Source: Xanthocytophaga agilis
Lineage (GTDB): Bacteria > Bacteroidota > Bacteroidia > Cytophagales > 172606-1
Assembly: GCF_030068605.1 (NCBI RefSeq)
Contig: NZ_JASJOU010000015.1
Location: 124,001-188,000, forward strand
Direction of reading: 5' to 3'
Length of the DNA stretch: 64,000 nt
In this document: piece after piece, positions 45,869 to 55,622 of the stretch
Numbering within the stretch: the first letter of the stretch is position 1
How the letters are laid out: each line of letters begins with the position of its first letter
Translations under genes and position numbers: made by a program
The notes under the pieces: model-generated
The model's database searches: none
What the model was told of the DNA's origin: nothing
What the model saw: only the letters and a program-made list of their open reading frames with translations

Positions 45869-48800
45869 ATGGCTTATTATAAAGATGTGATTGATCAGAG
45901 TTCTCAAAAAGAATTCGATACACCACCTGTTTTAGATTACCAGCTCAGAAAACATTTTTTTTCATTACCTCCGTGGGCAGAAAATATAGTATCGGGGTTA
46001 AGCTCATCAGTCAATAAAGTTGGATTTATCCTCCAGTTAGGCTATTTTAAAGCAACTGGCCGCTTTTTTAAACCTATTACTTTTCGCAAAGGAGATATTA
46101 GTTTTATTACTCAACGTATCTTACAGGTAGGATCAGTCCAAATAAGAGACTATGCGGATGCTACCCGAAGGCGTCATCAGGAAGAGATTTTACGTCAGTG
46201 TCATGTTTTGCCTTTTACAGGAGAGGCTCGCCTGCTTTGTGAACAGGAGGCTCTGCAACTAGTCAGCCACTTACAAAAGCGACAACTAGTGTTTGCTGCC
46301 TTGGCTTCCTTTATCCGGGAACACCGCATTCAACTTCCTTCTTATACCACATTCGCTATTATCATTAATCAGGCATATAGCATCTTACGCAATAATCTTT
46401 TAACAGTAGTAGATCAACAATTAACGCCACAACTCAGGAAAAGTCTGGATGAATTACTAGAAAAACAAGCTGATTTACAACAAGAAACAACGAAAACGAG
46501 TCCTTACCGGTTAACCCGATTAAAAAATAATCCGGAACTAATTAGACAAAAAGCCGTTCGGGAAAACGTAGTCCATTTTCTCTATCTCAAAAAGCTTTAC
46601 CTGGAGATTTTACCTATCCTTAATCTGCTTACGATTGGAGATAATTTAGTAGAAGAGTATGCCCGCTATGTTAAAAGAAGCCATAGCTATCAAGTCAAAG
46701 AATGGAATGATAGATATCTGCTTTTAATCTGCTTTGTCAAATCGGAGTATTTTCATCTTACCGATCTTCTCACCGAGACGTTTCGGACTTTGGTAGAGCA
46801 GAATATCAATCAATGTGAAAAAGCCTATAAAGAAGAACGACTTCTAACCCATGAAAGAAGCCTGACTCAACTAGATACTATCCTGGCCAGTTACCTGAGC
46901 ACAGGAAAAAGTATTCAACTCTTACAGGATATTTTATTCAATTTTACCCTGACCGAAACGGAGAAACTAGCTCATTTTTCTCATATTTTACAAAACCCGG
47001 AAACAAGCTCTTTTCTTGCATCGCTCCCTCAGGTCCTAGAGCTTTATCAGCAGACCAAAGGCCAAATCAAAAATGAAGATTATTATCAGCATATCACTCA
47101 GGGATCACAACGTCTGCAGCTAAAAGTTTCTGACCTTGTCAGACACTTACAGTGGGAAGCAGCTCAGTCAGAAACCCATTTACTGGAGGCGGTTGAATTC
47201 TTTCAGAAAAGCAATGGACAAATCACGCCAAAAGCCCCAACCGGGTTTCTTAAATCATCCGAGCGGAAAGCAGTGATTGATCAGGAAGGGAAAATAAAAG
47301 TAAGCCTATACAAATCACTCTTATTTCGCCATCTGCATCGAGCACTTAGGGCCGGATTCATAACCCTTCCTCACTCTCATCTTCATAAATCAATTAACAA
47401 TTACTTGATTCCCTTTCAGGAGTGGCAATCAAATAAGCAAACCCTTCTGCAGCGGGCAAATCTAAGAACAATGGAGTGTTGGTCTACTGTAAAACAGGAT
47501 TTGCAAACTCAACTAGCGGCTCAGTATGAACATACCTTTTCCCGTATCAGCAATGGAGAGAATCTATGGGTTGTCAAACGAAAGGATGACACCTTACGTT
47601 TCCGTATTCCTACTCAAAAGCAGGAAAAAGAGGAAGTAGATCTATATCCCAAAGATCGGTTAATCTCTATTTACGAAGCGCTTGTCACCATTAATCGAAG
47701 CTGTCACTTCTTAAAAGATTTTCGCTCCTACAAGCCTGATTCTGAGAAGTCTACTTTAAATGAACGTTTGGTGATGGCTGCTATCATTGCCTATGGCTGC
47801 AATCTTTCTTTAAGTAGAATTGCAAAATCTTCCAAAGACATTAACCAGAGTAGTCTGGAAACCATGGTGAATACCTATTTTTTTAAGGAAAATCTGGTCA
47901 AAGCCAATGATCATGTCAGTGCATTAATCGAAAAGCTTGGCATCAGTCGCTTGTTTAGAAAGCAGTCCGATAAAGTGCATACTTCTAGTGATGGACAAAA
48001 ATACAGTGTGGCGCTGGATTCTATTCATGCCAATTATTCGTATAAATACTTTGGAAAAGAGAAAGGAGTAACGATCTATAGCTTTATTAATGAAAGTCAT
48101 AACATATTTTCATCAACTGTATTTTCTGCAAAAAATAAAGAGGCATGGTATATTTTTGATGGATTAATGCACAATGAGGTGGTACAATCCGATTTCCATT
48201 CTACCGATACCGATGGGGCAACTACTCCAATCTTTGCTCTTTCGTATTTGTTAGGAATCCTGTTTCAACCCCGTATAAAAGGTTTTAGCAAACTCAATTT
48301 TTATGGGCTGGAATCTCTATCTGTTGAGGATCACAGACAGTACCTGATTAAAGAAGGGATGGATATTAATCTGTCACTGATTGAGAAACAATGGGATGAA
48401 ATCTTACGACTGGCTGTGAGTATAAAACTAAAATACACTAAACCTTCACAGGTATTGAAAAGACTGACCTCCTCTGCCTTACAAAATCCTTTGTACAGTG
48501 CCTTAAACGAGTTAGGAAAGGTAATTCGTAGCCTATACCTGCTTGAGTATATGGATGATGAAAACCTTCGTCAGCGAGTAGATGGGCAATTAAATAAAAT
48601 TGAAAGCATACATGCCCTGGCTAGTGCGGTTAGTTATGGGACTAATGGTATTCTCCCACATGCCAGTTTACAGGACTTACAAATAGCCGACCAATGTAAA
48701 CGCTTAGTGATGAATGTAGTGATCTGTTGGAACTACCTGTATCTGACCAAACAGTTAATCAAAGCATCTTCACAAGAACGCAAGCAACTGGAAGAGGCTA

Positions 48801-48928
48801 TCGGTCATAGTTCAACCGTTGCCTGGAAGCACTTCAATTTTCAGGGTGAATTTAATTTTATAGAGACTATGCCACGAGAAGCCTTCGAAGAAGAACTCAG
48901 AAATTTACTAAGTTACAAGCCAGAATAA
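45869..48928 (+). CDS. tnpA: Tn3-family transposase
   Basis: The 1019-residue protein has an N-terminal DUF4158-like region (about 1-170), a long helical middle and the DDE catalytic core: first Asp in VALDSIHANYSYKYFG (about residue 718), second in FHSTDTDGATTPIFALSYLLGILFQPRIKGFSKLNFY (about 775-785), and the Glu expected in the segment near 840 (IEKQWDEILRLAVSI). It ends EEELRNLLSYKPE 94 bases before the right transposon tip. It is intact, so the element may still be mobile. No tnpR or tnpI gene is adjacent. Confidence 0.93.
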   Translation: MAYYKDVIDQSSQKEFDTPPVLDYQLRKHFFSLPPWAENIVSGLSSSVNKVGFILQLGYFKATGRFFKPITFRKGDISFITQRILQVGSVQIRDYADATRRRHQEEILRQCHVLPFTGEARLLCEQEALQLVSHLQKRQLVFAALASFIREHRIQLPSYTTFAIIINQAYSILRNNLLTVVDQQLTPQLRKSLDELLEKQADLQQETTKTSPYRLTRLKNNPELIRQKAVRENVVHFLYLKKLYLEILPILNLLTIGDNLVEEYARYVKRSHSYQVKEWNDRYLLLICFVKSEYFHLTDLLTETFRTLVEQNINQCEKAYKEERLLTHERSLTQLDTILASYLSTGKSIQLLQDILFNFTLTETEKLAHFSHILQNPETSSFLASLPQVLELYQQTKGQIKNEDYYQHITQGSQRLQLKVSDLVRHLQWEAAQSETHLLEAVEFFQKSNGQITPKAPTGFLKSSERKAVIDQEGKIKVSLYKSLLFRHLHRALRAGFITLPHSHLHKSINNYLIPFQEWQSNKQTLLQRANLRTMECWSTVKQDLQTQLAAQYEHTFSRISNGENLWVVKRKDDTLRFRIPTQKQEKEEVDLYPKDRLISIYEALVTINRSCHFLKDFRSYKPDSEKSTLNERLVMAAIIAYGCNLSLSRIAKSSKDINQSSLETMVNTYFFKENLVKANDHVSALIEKLGISRLFRKQSDKVHTSSDGQKYSVALDSIHANYSYKYFGKEKGVTIYSFINESHNIFSSTVFSAKNKEAWYIFDGLMHNEVVQSDFHSTDTDGATTPIFALSYLLGILFQPRIKGFSKLNFYGLESLSVEDHRQYLIKEGMDINLSLIEKQWDEILRLAVSIKLKYTKPSQVLKRLTSSALQNPLYSALNELGKVIRSLYLLEYMDDENLRQRVDGQLNKIESIHALASAVSYGTNGILPHASLQDLQIADQCKRLVMNVVICWNYLYLTKQLIKASSQERKQLEEAIGHSSTVAWKHFNFQGEFNFIETMPREAFEEELRNLLSYKPE

Positions 48929-49022
48929 GAGCTTAAATACAAAATTCCCCTCGTAAGTAGTTGTGTGATAGCATATTGTAAGATACTTGTGGCGCTTTTT
49001 CTGATTTCCTGGGAGTTACCCC
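48858..49022 (-). repeat. Right terminal inverted repeat of the transposon
   Basis: Counterpart of the left repeat, read from 49022 leftward. It overlaps the transposase 3' end and carries the tip GGGGTAACTCCCAG. Confidence 0.9.
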
Positions 49023-49034
49023 TACTAGGGGTTA

Positions 49035-50069
49035 TTATATTTTGGAATTAATTTCCATCACCACACGGCCGTCGATTTGTCCGGCTTTCATGCGTTCAAA
49101 GATCTGATTAATGTTTTCCAATTTATCTACTGAATAATGAGGTTTTATCAGTCCTTCAGCCGCAAAGTCAAGACTTTCTAACAAATCCATTCGGGTACCT
49201 ACAATGGAACCACGAATGGTTTTCCGAGACAATACGATATCAAAAATATTTAAATTAAAGTCTCCCGGAGGTAAACCCACTAATGACATAGTCCCCCGAC
49301 GACGCAACATAGCTACTCCTTGAGCAAAGGCCATGCGTGAAACCGCTGTAACCAATACCCCTTGTGCCCCTTTTATTTCTTTCATAATTTTCTCTGTTGG
49401 ATCTTCCACCGCAGCATTCACGACTAGTTCGGCTCCTAACGTTTTGGCTAAGGTTAGTTTATCTTCGGAAATATCTACTGCCGCTACATGCATTCCCATA
49501 GCCTTAGCATATTGCACCGCCATATGTCCCAATCCTCCGATACCGGAAATTACTACCCATTCTCCTGGTTTTACTTCCGTTTCCTTTAGTCCTTTGTATA
49601 CAGTCACACCGGCACAAAGTACAGGAGCAGCCTCTAGAAAAGAAAGCCTATCCGGAATATGTCCTACATATCTTGGATCAGCTACCACATATTCGGCATA
49701 GCCTCCGTTCACCGAATAGCCGGTATTTTGTTGAGACTCACACAAAGTTTCCCAACCAGTCATGCAGTGCGGACAATGGCCGCATGTGGTATATAACCAA
49801 GGCACCCCTACCCTATCTCCTTCTCTTACTTGGCTTACCCCGGCACCCACAGCTACTACCCGACCTACACCTTCATGACCTGGTATCAAGGGTAAATGTG
49901 CTTTTACAGGCCAGTCTCCATCTACTGCATGTAAATCAGTATGACAAACACCGGAAGCTGCTATTTGTACCAATATTTGTCCGGCTTTTACTTCCGGCAC
50001 AGCTACTTCTTCAATTTGTAATGGTTTCCCGTATTGACGAGCTACGGCGGCTTTCATTAGTTTAGTCAT
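49035..50069 (-). CDS. adhP: Zinc-dependent alcohol dehydrogenase (AdhP-type)
   Basis: The 344-residue protein shows the catalytic zinc ligands CHTDLHAVDGDWP and PGHEGVGRV, the structural zinc cysteines in TCGHCPHCMTGWETLC, and the NAD motif GIGGLGHMAVQYAKAMG. It oxidises primary alcohols or reduces aldehydes with NAD(H). All catalytic residues are present. The stop codon lies 12 bases from the right end of the Tn3 element, so the insertion spared the coding region but probably removed or altered its terminator. Confidence 0.93.
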   Translation of the reverse strand: MTKLMKAAVARQYGKPLQIEEVAVPEVKAGQILVQIAASGVCHTDLHAVDGDWPVKAHLPLIPGHEGVGRVVAVGAGVSQVREGDRVGVPWLYTTCGHCPHCMTGWETLCESQQNTGYSVNGGYAEYVVADPRYVGHIPDRLSFLEAAPVLCAGVTVYKGLKETEVKPGEWVVISGIGGLGHMAVQYAKAMGMHVAAVDISEDKLTLAKTLGAELVVNAAVEDPTEKIMKEIKGAQGVLVTAVSRMAFAQGVAMLRRRGTMSLVGLPPGDFNLNIFDIVLSRKTIRGSIVGTRMDLLESLDFAAEGLIKPHYSVDKLENINQIFERMKAGQIDGRVVMEINSKI

Positions 50070-50467
50070 ATTATCTAAAAGAAATAAGGTATGATCGTAA
50101 GAATTATTTATATCCAGATCTTGCTCTTGTCAAGTATTTATTAAAAAGTCAATAGCCATGGGTTTACATGGAATACAGTTAAAGGAAGGCTATTTAAAAT
50201 TCATTTTTACAACGACAGTTAAGCAAGGTCTCCAAACAGAAATCAAAAATGGGCGATAGGAGTCCGATAAAGAATTGCATCAATCAACTTTTTTCATGAT
50301 AGATATCATGGGTAGGCTAGAGAGGAATTGATATTTTTATAAAGGTAAATTACTCCTATACATTTAAATATTAATTGCCGTGAAAGCTCACAATCAATCT
50401 CTTCTCACTTCAATTCACCTTGGTGAACCAGCTCCGTACTTTCAAGCAGAAAGTCAGTTAGGTAGGG
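50070..50467. other. Intergenic stretch between adhP and the IS3 remnant; no gene seen
   Basis: This must contain the adhP promoter near 50080-50160. No repeats or hairpins stand out. Confidence 0.4.
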
Positions 50468-51770
50468 TGAGGTACTCCCTATTCTTAGGACCAACAAGTA
50501 GTAATTCTTAGTTGAAAACGGATTCTATCTTCATTGGATAAAATCGCGAAGCGGGTGTGCTTCGATCAATGCCTTGATGGTATTTGTGATAATTGTATCT
50601 TTCAAAGAATCCTTCTAGTCCTTGATACAATTGCCAGCCATCTTCTGGAGGAGTCAGGTAAAGATACTCGTATTTTACCGTTCTCCATAACCGTTCAATG
50701 TAAACATTATCAATGGCTCAATCCCAGATCAAGCTTGGTTGAGGTTTTCCTTTCCCATCCATAGAAATTTGAATGCTTTCATTTTTCAGATACTCAACCC
50801 ATTTTTTGCAAGTAAATTGACTACCCTGGTCATCGGAGCGTCATGCTCCATTTGATAATTTGACATTTTCCATAACAGACAATAGCCATCTGTAAGGTTT
50901 CAATAACCCAATCGGCCTGCATACTATTGGAAATATCCCAACCAACCACAAAACGAGAATATACATCCAGAATTGCTACCAGATACATAAACCCCTTACT
51001 CATCGGCAGATACGTTATGTCTATTTGCCAAACCTGATTCTTTTCTGTTATGGACAGGTTCTTAAGTAAATACGGATAAATATATTCCGCTTTTCCTATT
51101 TTACTTAGATTAGGTTTAGGATAAATAGCCAAAATCCCCATTTCTCGTAAAAGCCTTCTTACTCGTTTATGATTAACTACATATCCTTCGGATCGCAGAT
51201 AATCCTGCATTTGCAAAACGCCCTCGGTTGGAAAGTTTAAATACCGCTCATCCAATAATCGCATTAACCTGCGACAGAGCCTGCATCTGGGTTCGCTAAA
51301 TTTTCGCTTGTTTCTGTCGCTGCCTGGTAGTATAGTCCACTTCGATGAAAATCCAGCCAAGAAGCTTCAAGAGTGCACATTGAGCCCGTATGCTAAGTTG
51401 ATTTTCTGGTTCTATCATAGCTTTACGCTCGATTAGTGAAGCTTTTTCAAGCTTTTTTTTAGAAACTCATTCTCCAGTTCCAATCTTCCAATTCGGGCAT
51501 ATAATGGATCGGGATCAACCTTTTCTTCCGAGTCCTGCTCTGACTCTTTCTCAAAAACAGAGGTGGCTTTTTCCAAAAACGCTTGCTTCCAACCTGCTAC
51601 GAGCGTGGCATTGGATAATTCTGCTAAAGTGTGTTTGTCTTTAATGGCTTCCAAGGCAACTTTTGCCTTAAAACTGGCGGTGTATTTTTTGCGTTTTCCT
51701 TTCATTTGATCACTAGTTTAGTCTTTATTTTTCATCTTAACTAGTGGCCCTAAATCTGGGGAGTAGCACA
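50468..51770 (-). mobile_element. Decayed IS3-family insertion sequence
   Basis: Matching ends: TGAGGTACTCCCTATTCTTA at 50468 and, on the other strand from 51770, TGTGCTACTCCCCAGATTTA. TG...CA tips are normal for IS3. No flanking duplication is visible (GGG against TAA). The length (~1.3 kb) is right, but the transposase is broken. Confidence 0.75.
50508..51705 (-). pseudogene. IS3-family transposase orfA/orfB, disrupted
   Basis: OrfA (51705-51433) starts MKGKRKKYTASFKAKVALEAI and continues KDKHTLAEL, with part of the HTH missing. OrfB (51360-50830) has the first catalytic Asp in QVWQIDITYLPMSKGF and D in ILDVYSRFVVGWDIS, then a frameshift after KCQIIKWSMTLR. The rest (SDDQGSQFTCKKWVEYL, DNVYIERLWRTVKYEYLYL, FERYNYHKYHQGI) lies in another frame with an extra stop. 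It is inactive. Confidence 0.8.
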
Positions 51771-52145
51771 TAACAGCCTCTCCCTGTGCAACCAAAAGAG
51801 AAGTTGTTAAACAAAACAACGGATGATGTGTTCTGCATAGAATACGCTGAGTAGAAGCAAGCTTAGGCTGGAAAATCATTACCTATTTTTAAACCCCTTG
51901 TTCATTTTACTCAGAAAAGCCAGAAGTGATACTGGAGAATAATGCCAAAAATATACAGCATCAGTGTAAGTAAAACCAGATGAATGGCGTAGTGAATCAA
52001 GGAGGTTAGAAAGGTGAAGTATAAAAAACGAGAATAACGGATTTGGTGTACTACCGTTTGATAAGGCAATCATACTAAAGGTAAGTATGAAGTAGAGGTA
52101 CTGTTTTTTTGCTTAAGAAAAACCCAAAGTTGACTTTTATCAATT
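51771..52145. other. Intergenic stretch before the TPR regulator; no convincing gene
   Basis: A 64-codon minus-strand frame (51879-52073) has no recognisable domain. Confidence 0.4.
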
Positions 52146-52184
52146 AAACGAATTCGTTTTAATATTGCCGGTTTTATAATTTTG
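52146..52184 (+). promoter_or_regulatory. Promoter of the TPR regulator with palindrome at the -33 region
   Basis: TAATTTTG at 52177-52184 matches the Bacteroidetes TAnnTTTG -7 box. A perfect palindrome AAACGAA-TTCGTTT (52146-52159) covers the -33 area and could be an operator. The gene starts 30 bases after the -7 box. Confidence 0.6.
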
Positions 52185-52213
52185 CCTTTTACTCAATCAT
52201 CCTGGCATATAGT

Positions 52214-54031
52214 ATGCAGTTATCATTATCTACCCTTTTCTTCTTGATTTTTACTCAGATAATCTATCAGAAAGACTCTTATCCTACTCAGTCAAAGATA
52301 CAAGAGCAATTAAATACACTTTCAACTGATACGGCCAGAATATCCTACCTTCATACTATTGCAAAACAATATCCCATGGAGCTCAGCTCTAAAAAGGAGA
52401 AGGAAATCATTTCCTTTTTGGCTTTTAAAGCCATGGAATTAAGTAATCATATTCACTCAGTAAAACATACCTTTTTGGCACTTAATCTTATGCAGCGAAG
52501 TTTGATTACCTACCAGCAGTATAAAAAGGCACAACAATATGGATTAAAAATACTGGATTTGACCAAAAAAGTGAGAGATCCTGAACTAAAGGCACAGATG
52601 TTCAATTCCGTTGCTATTAGTTATTTCTATCAAAATGACTGGAAAAACTATTTTGAATATCAGTTTAAAGCATTGAGATTGTTTGAATCACTGAGAATGA
52701 CTAGCGATGTTGCAAAAGTATATTCGGCTTTAGGAAAAGCCTCTTATTATACTAATGATCCCAAAGAAGGTGTACATTATAACCATAAAGCATTAGACTA
52801 TTATCTTTCCAAAGGGGATAATGAAAAGGTGGCAGATGTATATAATGATATGGGCACGTTGTTTATGAGCCAGGAGGGGGGATCTGACTCTGCTATTTAT
52901 TATTTAAATAAGTCAATTCAATACGCGCGAAAAGGAACAGATCATAATCTACTCACAACTCCTCAGTTTAATCTGGCAGGAATATATGTTGAGCAAAAAA
53001 AATACAAACAAGCTCTGGAACTGGTGCAAAGCGCACTCGAAACAGCCCGAAAAGCTGAGAATATGAACTCGTTTACATTGTATTCAGTCGGGTTGAGTTA
53101 TGTTTATACAGAAATGCATCAGTACAAGGAGGCAGAAGAGGTATTGCAGAATGCGTTAAAAACCAGTCAGGTAGAAGGTACACCCTATTTGAAAATCCAG
53201 ATATACAAAGCTCTGAATGAATTATATACCCAAAGTGGAGATGCTGAACGTAATGTAGAAATACTTCATAAATACATAGCTCTGCGTGATTCAGTATTTA
53301 ACGAAGAAAAAGCTGAGGCTATCTCACAGATGAAGGTTGAATATGAAACAGAAAAGAAAGAAGCGCAAATTCATATTCTGGAAGATAGTGTACGTACCCG
53401 AAACTGGCTCATGGGTATCTCTGCTCTGGCAGGGTTGCTGGCATTCGGACTTTTCTGGGGGTATTGGCGGGCTTTCCGGTTGCAGAAGCAATTGCGCCTT
53501 CAGCAACAGCAATCATTTGAGCAGCAGCAAGAAAATATGAAGCTTGAACAACAGGCACTTCAGGCTCAGAAAGACCTCGCAGAACAGAAAAACCTGACCT
53601 TACAGACCGAAATGGAAGCCAAACAACGAGAACTTACTACAGCTACGATGTTTATTCAACAGAAAAATGAACTGCTGGAGTCGCTGCAGCAGCAGATCCG
53701 GGAGGTGTCCGTAAATGAAACCAACCATAAACAAATCCATCAGATCAGCCAGACTATTCGCCGAAATATGAATTTTGATGATGACTGGGATAAGATTAAA
53801 ATTCACTTTGAAGGAGTGCATCCCGATTTTTTTGAAAAGCTGGCAACTACCAGCCTCACCGATCACGAATTGCGCCACTGTGCCTATATCAAAATGAAAT
53901 TTAATCCCAAAGAGATTGCCAGCCTGCTCAATATTGATGTCAACAGCGTCCGTGTATCACGGTATCGCATTAAAAAGAAGCTGGGCCTTGATGCCGAACA
54001 AGATCTTCCTGACTATATAAGTTCTATCTGA
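52214..54031 (+). CDS. TPR sensor protein with TM segment and C-terminal HTH regulator domain
   Basis: The 605-residue protein has an N-terminal signal or anchor (residues 1-18), about six to eight tetratricopeptide repeats (about 70-370), one membrane segment (RNWLMGISALAGLLAFGLFWGYW, about 396-418), a Gln/Glu-rich coiled coil (about 425-505) and a LuxR-like HTH (LTDHELRHCAYIKMKFNPKEIASLLNIDVNSVRVSRYRIKKKLGL). This TPR-TM-HTH layout is common in Bacteroidetes as one-component membrane regulators. A strong terminator follows. Its targets are unknown; the immunity-like cluster downstream is a candidate. Confidence 0.88.
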   Translation: MQLSLSTLFFLIFTQIIYQKDSYPTQSKIQEQLNTLSTDTARISYLHTIAKQYPMELSSKKEKEIISFLAFKAMELSNHIHSVKHTFLALNLMQRSLITYQQYKKAQQYGLKILDLTKKVRDPELKAQMFNSVAISYFYQNDWKNYFEYQFKALRLFESLRMTSDVAKVYSALGKASYYTNDPKEGVHYNHKALDYYLSKGDNEKVADVYNDMGTLFMSQEGGSDSAIYYLNKSIQYARKGTDHNLLTTPQFNLAGIYVEQKKYKQALELVQSALETARKAENMNSFTLYSVGLSYVYTEMHQYKEAEEVLQNALKTSQVEGTPYLKIQIYKALNELYTQSGDAERNVEILHKYIALRDSVFNEEKAEAISQMKVEYETEKKEAQIHILEDSVRTRNWLMGISALAGLLAFGLFWGYWRAFRLQKQLRLQQQQSFEQQQENMKLEQQALQAQKDLAEQKNLTLQTEMEAKQRELTTATMFIQQKNELLESLQQQIREVSVNETNHKQIHQISQTIRRNMNFDDDWDKIKIHFEGVHPDFFEKLATTSLTDHELRHCAYIKMKFNPKEIASLLNIDVNSVRVSRYRIKKKLGLDAEQDLPDYISSI

Positions 54032-54053
54032 TCAGAAGATAGTTTTAAGTTGT

Positions 54054-54095
54054 TAGTCCCGTAATAGTACAATCTATTACGGGACTATTTTTTTT
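54054..54095 (+). terminator. Rho-independent terminator after the TPR regulator
   Basis: TAGTCCCGTAATAG-TACAAT-CTATTACGGGACTA, perfect 14-bp arms, followed by eight T. Confidence 0.93.
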
Positions 54096-54408
54096 ATGGG
54101 CGAGGTCATGTCGTGAGTGTTTCATATAGCTTGGTATAAGGCTGTTTTATAAAAAACTATCCTGAAAAATAAAGTTGTGTTTTGTGTGCTTTTCCTGATT
54201 ATACATCCATATGCTCCTGTGAACCTCTTCTATGTTATAATGAAAATTGTATTTATGTCCCTTACTTTTGTATTTAGCTAAGAAAAAAAACCTTGTATAT
54301 GTTTTGTAACGCTGTTTTTGATACAACTTTAGCCTTTTCAGGAATACATTCGCAAAGAAATCATTACACGATTTTCTAAACTTTTCAACCAACTTATTTT
54401 ATTCAATT

Positions 54409-54933
54409 ATGAGAGCACTCGTTATTGTAATCGTTTCTTTGTTTATCTCTGTTCAATCATTTGGTCAATTGGGAGGTGTCTTGAAAAAAGCCAAAGATAA
54501 AGCTGCCAGTGAAGCAACATCCATGGATGGAAAAGGCGTTCAACCTGATGCTTGTATCAGCAATGTGGAAGGACGATTGAAGTCCATTAATGATTCTTAT
54601 TATCCCAAGTTTCAGAAAGATGCCAAAGGATATCTGGGTAGTCCAAGTGCATTATGGTTTGCCCGAAAGGATTTTGAAGCTGCCCGCTATTTTTATACAG
54701 GTGGCAAACAAGGATATGGCAGACCCGGTGCAGTAACATGCGATCAGGGCCCTGCTACGATTGATCCTCGTTACAAAGCTTTGAAAGATAAAATGGATGC
54801 GGCAGAAGCCAAGGTAAAGGAAATGGAAAAAGCGAAAGGCTATGAGTTTGTAGGAGTGAAAGACAATAATATCCTTTACAAAGATATTAAAACCGGAAAA
54901 GAATTGTCTGCTGACGAATCTGGAAATATTTAG
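54409..54933 (+). CDS. Secreted hypothetical protein (paralog A)
   Basis: The 174-residue protein has a signal peptide (MRALVIVIVSLFISVQSFGQ). The mature part has no recognised domain: ACISNVEGRLKSINDSYYPKFQKD, then ALWFARKDFEAARYFYTGGKQGYG, and a C-terminal helix VKEMEKAKGYEFVGVKDNNILYKD. It is clearly related to the next gene, sharing DNA identity over about 40 bases near 54813. First gene of the downstream array. Function is unknown. Confidence 0.65.
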   Translation: MRALVIVIVSLFISVQSFGQLGGVLKKAKDKAASEATSMDGKGVQPDACISNVEGRLKSINDSYYPKFQKDAKGYLGSPSALWFARKDFEAARYFYTGGKQGYGRPGAVTCDQGPATIDPRYKALKDKMDAAEAKVKEMEKAKGYEFVGVKDNNILYKDIKTGKELSADESGNI

Positions 54934-55098
54934 TGATAACAATAGGATCTCTTTTCGGATGGGTAGTCTGAGAAGAGATCTTCTTTATTTAATTCTCTGT
55001 TCTGGTTTAAGTTCCCCAATCGATATCTTTCCCCAGAAACAATCGGCTTTCCTTAATAAAACAGAGTCATTCCAGACGTTTCAAACTTTTGTCATTTT

Positions 55099-55578
55099 GT
55101 GACTCTATTCAACCATTATGAACTCACTGATTTCTTTTTTATTGATCTCTTTCAATCCCTGCTGGGGCCCTCAGCTGATAAGGTGAACCGACTCAATGTA
55201 AACCTTGAAAATGCAGAAAAGAGACTCAAAACAATTGAGGGCACGTACTATGTCCGTTTCCAAAAGGATTCTTCTTTTTTGACTCAAACCGGAGCAGTAT
55301 GGTTTGCCCGTAAAGACATTGAATCGGCTCGTTATTATGCTACCGGAGGGAGAGAAGGCTATGCCGTTTCTGATCGGGTGCAGGATGATGCCGGATTAAA
55401 CCGGTTTGATCCAAGAGTGAAGAAGTTGTTACAAGAAATAACAGACGTGGAAAGTAAGGTAAAGGAAATGGAAAAAGCGAAAGGCTATGAGTTTGTAGCC
55501 GTTCGTGATAACAACATCATTTACAAAGACACCGAAACCGGAAAAGAATTGTCTGCTAAAGAATCGTCTCAGATCTGA
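55099..55578 (+). CDS. Paralog B of the preceding gene, signal peptide out of frame
   Basis: The 159-residue frame shares VWFARKDIESARYYATGGREGYA and KVKEMEKAKGYEFVAVRDNNIIYKD with paralog A. The N-terminus of this frame (MTLFNHYELTDFFFIDLF) is not a signal peptide, but the +1 frame at 55118 reads MNSLISFLLISF, a good signal start that would continue into QSLLGPSADKV after a one-base shift near 55155. The gene has probably lost its export signal, or a recoding event is used. Confidence 0.6.
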   Translation: MTLFNHYELTDFFFIDLFQSLLGPSADKVNRLNVNLENAEKRLKTIEGTYYVRFQKDSSFLTQTGAVWFARKDIESARYYATGGREGYAVSDRVQDDAGLNRFDPRVKKLLQEITDVESKVKEMEKAKGYEFVAVRDNNIIYKDTETGKELSAKESSQI

Positions 55579-55622
55579 TTCTCTTTTTTCCGTAAACCCA
55601 ATGTGTCATTATAAAGAAAAGT

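Larger units (their letters stand above)
28937..49022. mobile_element. Complete ~20.1-kb Tn3-family transposon with cargo genes
   Basis: Both ends begin GGGGTAnCT, face inward and are matched in length (CTTACGAGGGG starts 65 bases from each tip). TACTAG lies directly outside both ends (28931-28936 and 49023-49028), a target duplication of 5-6 bp as expected for Tn3 elements. The transposase gene reads toward the right end. Between the ends are about 14 cargo genes. No resolvase was found. The right end lies 12 bases past the stop codon of the alcohol dehydrogenase gene. Treating the whole segment as one mobile unit is inference from ends plus duplication. Confidence 0.87.

Noticed and set aside
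54147-54392. 81-codon minus-strand frame
   Set aside because: Lysine/Phe/Tyr-rich composition typical of AT-rich non-coding DNA; it covers the promoter region of the array.
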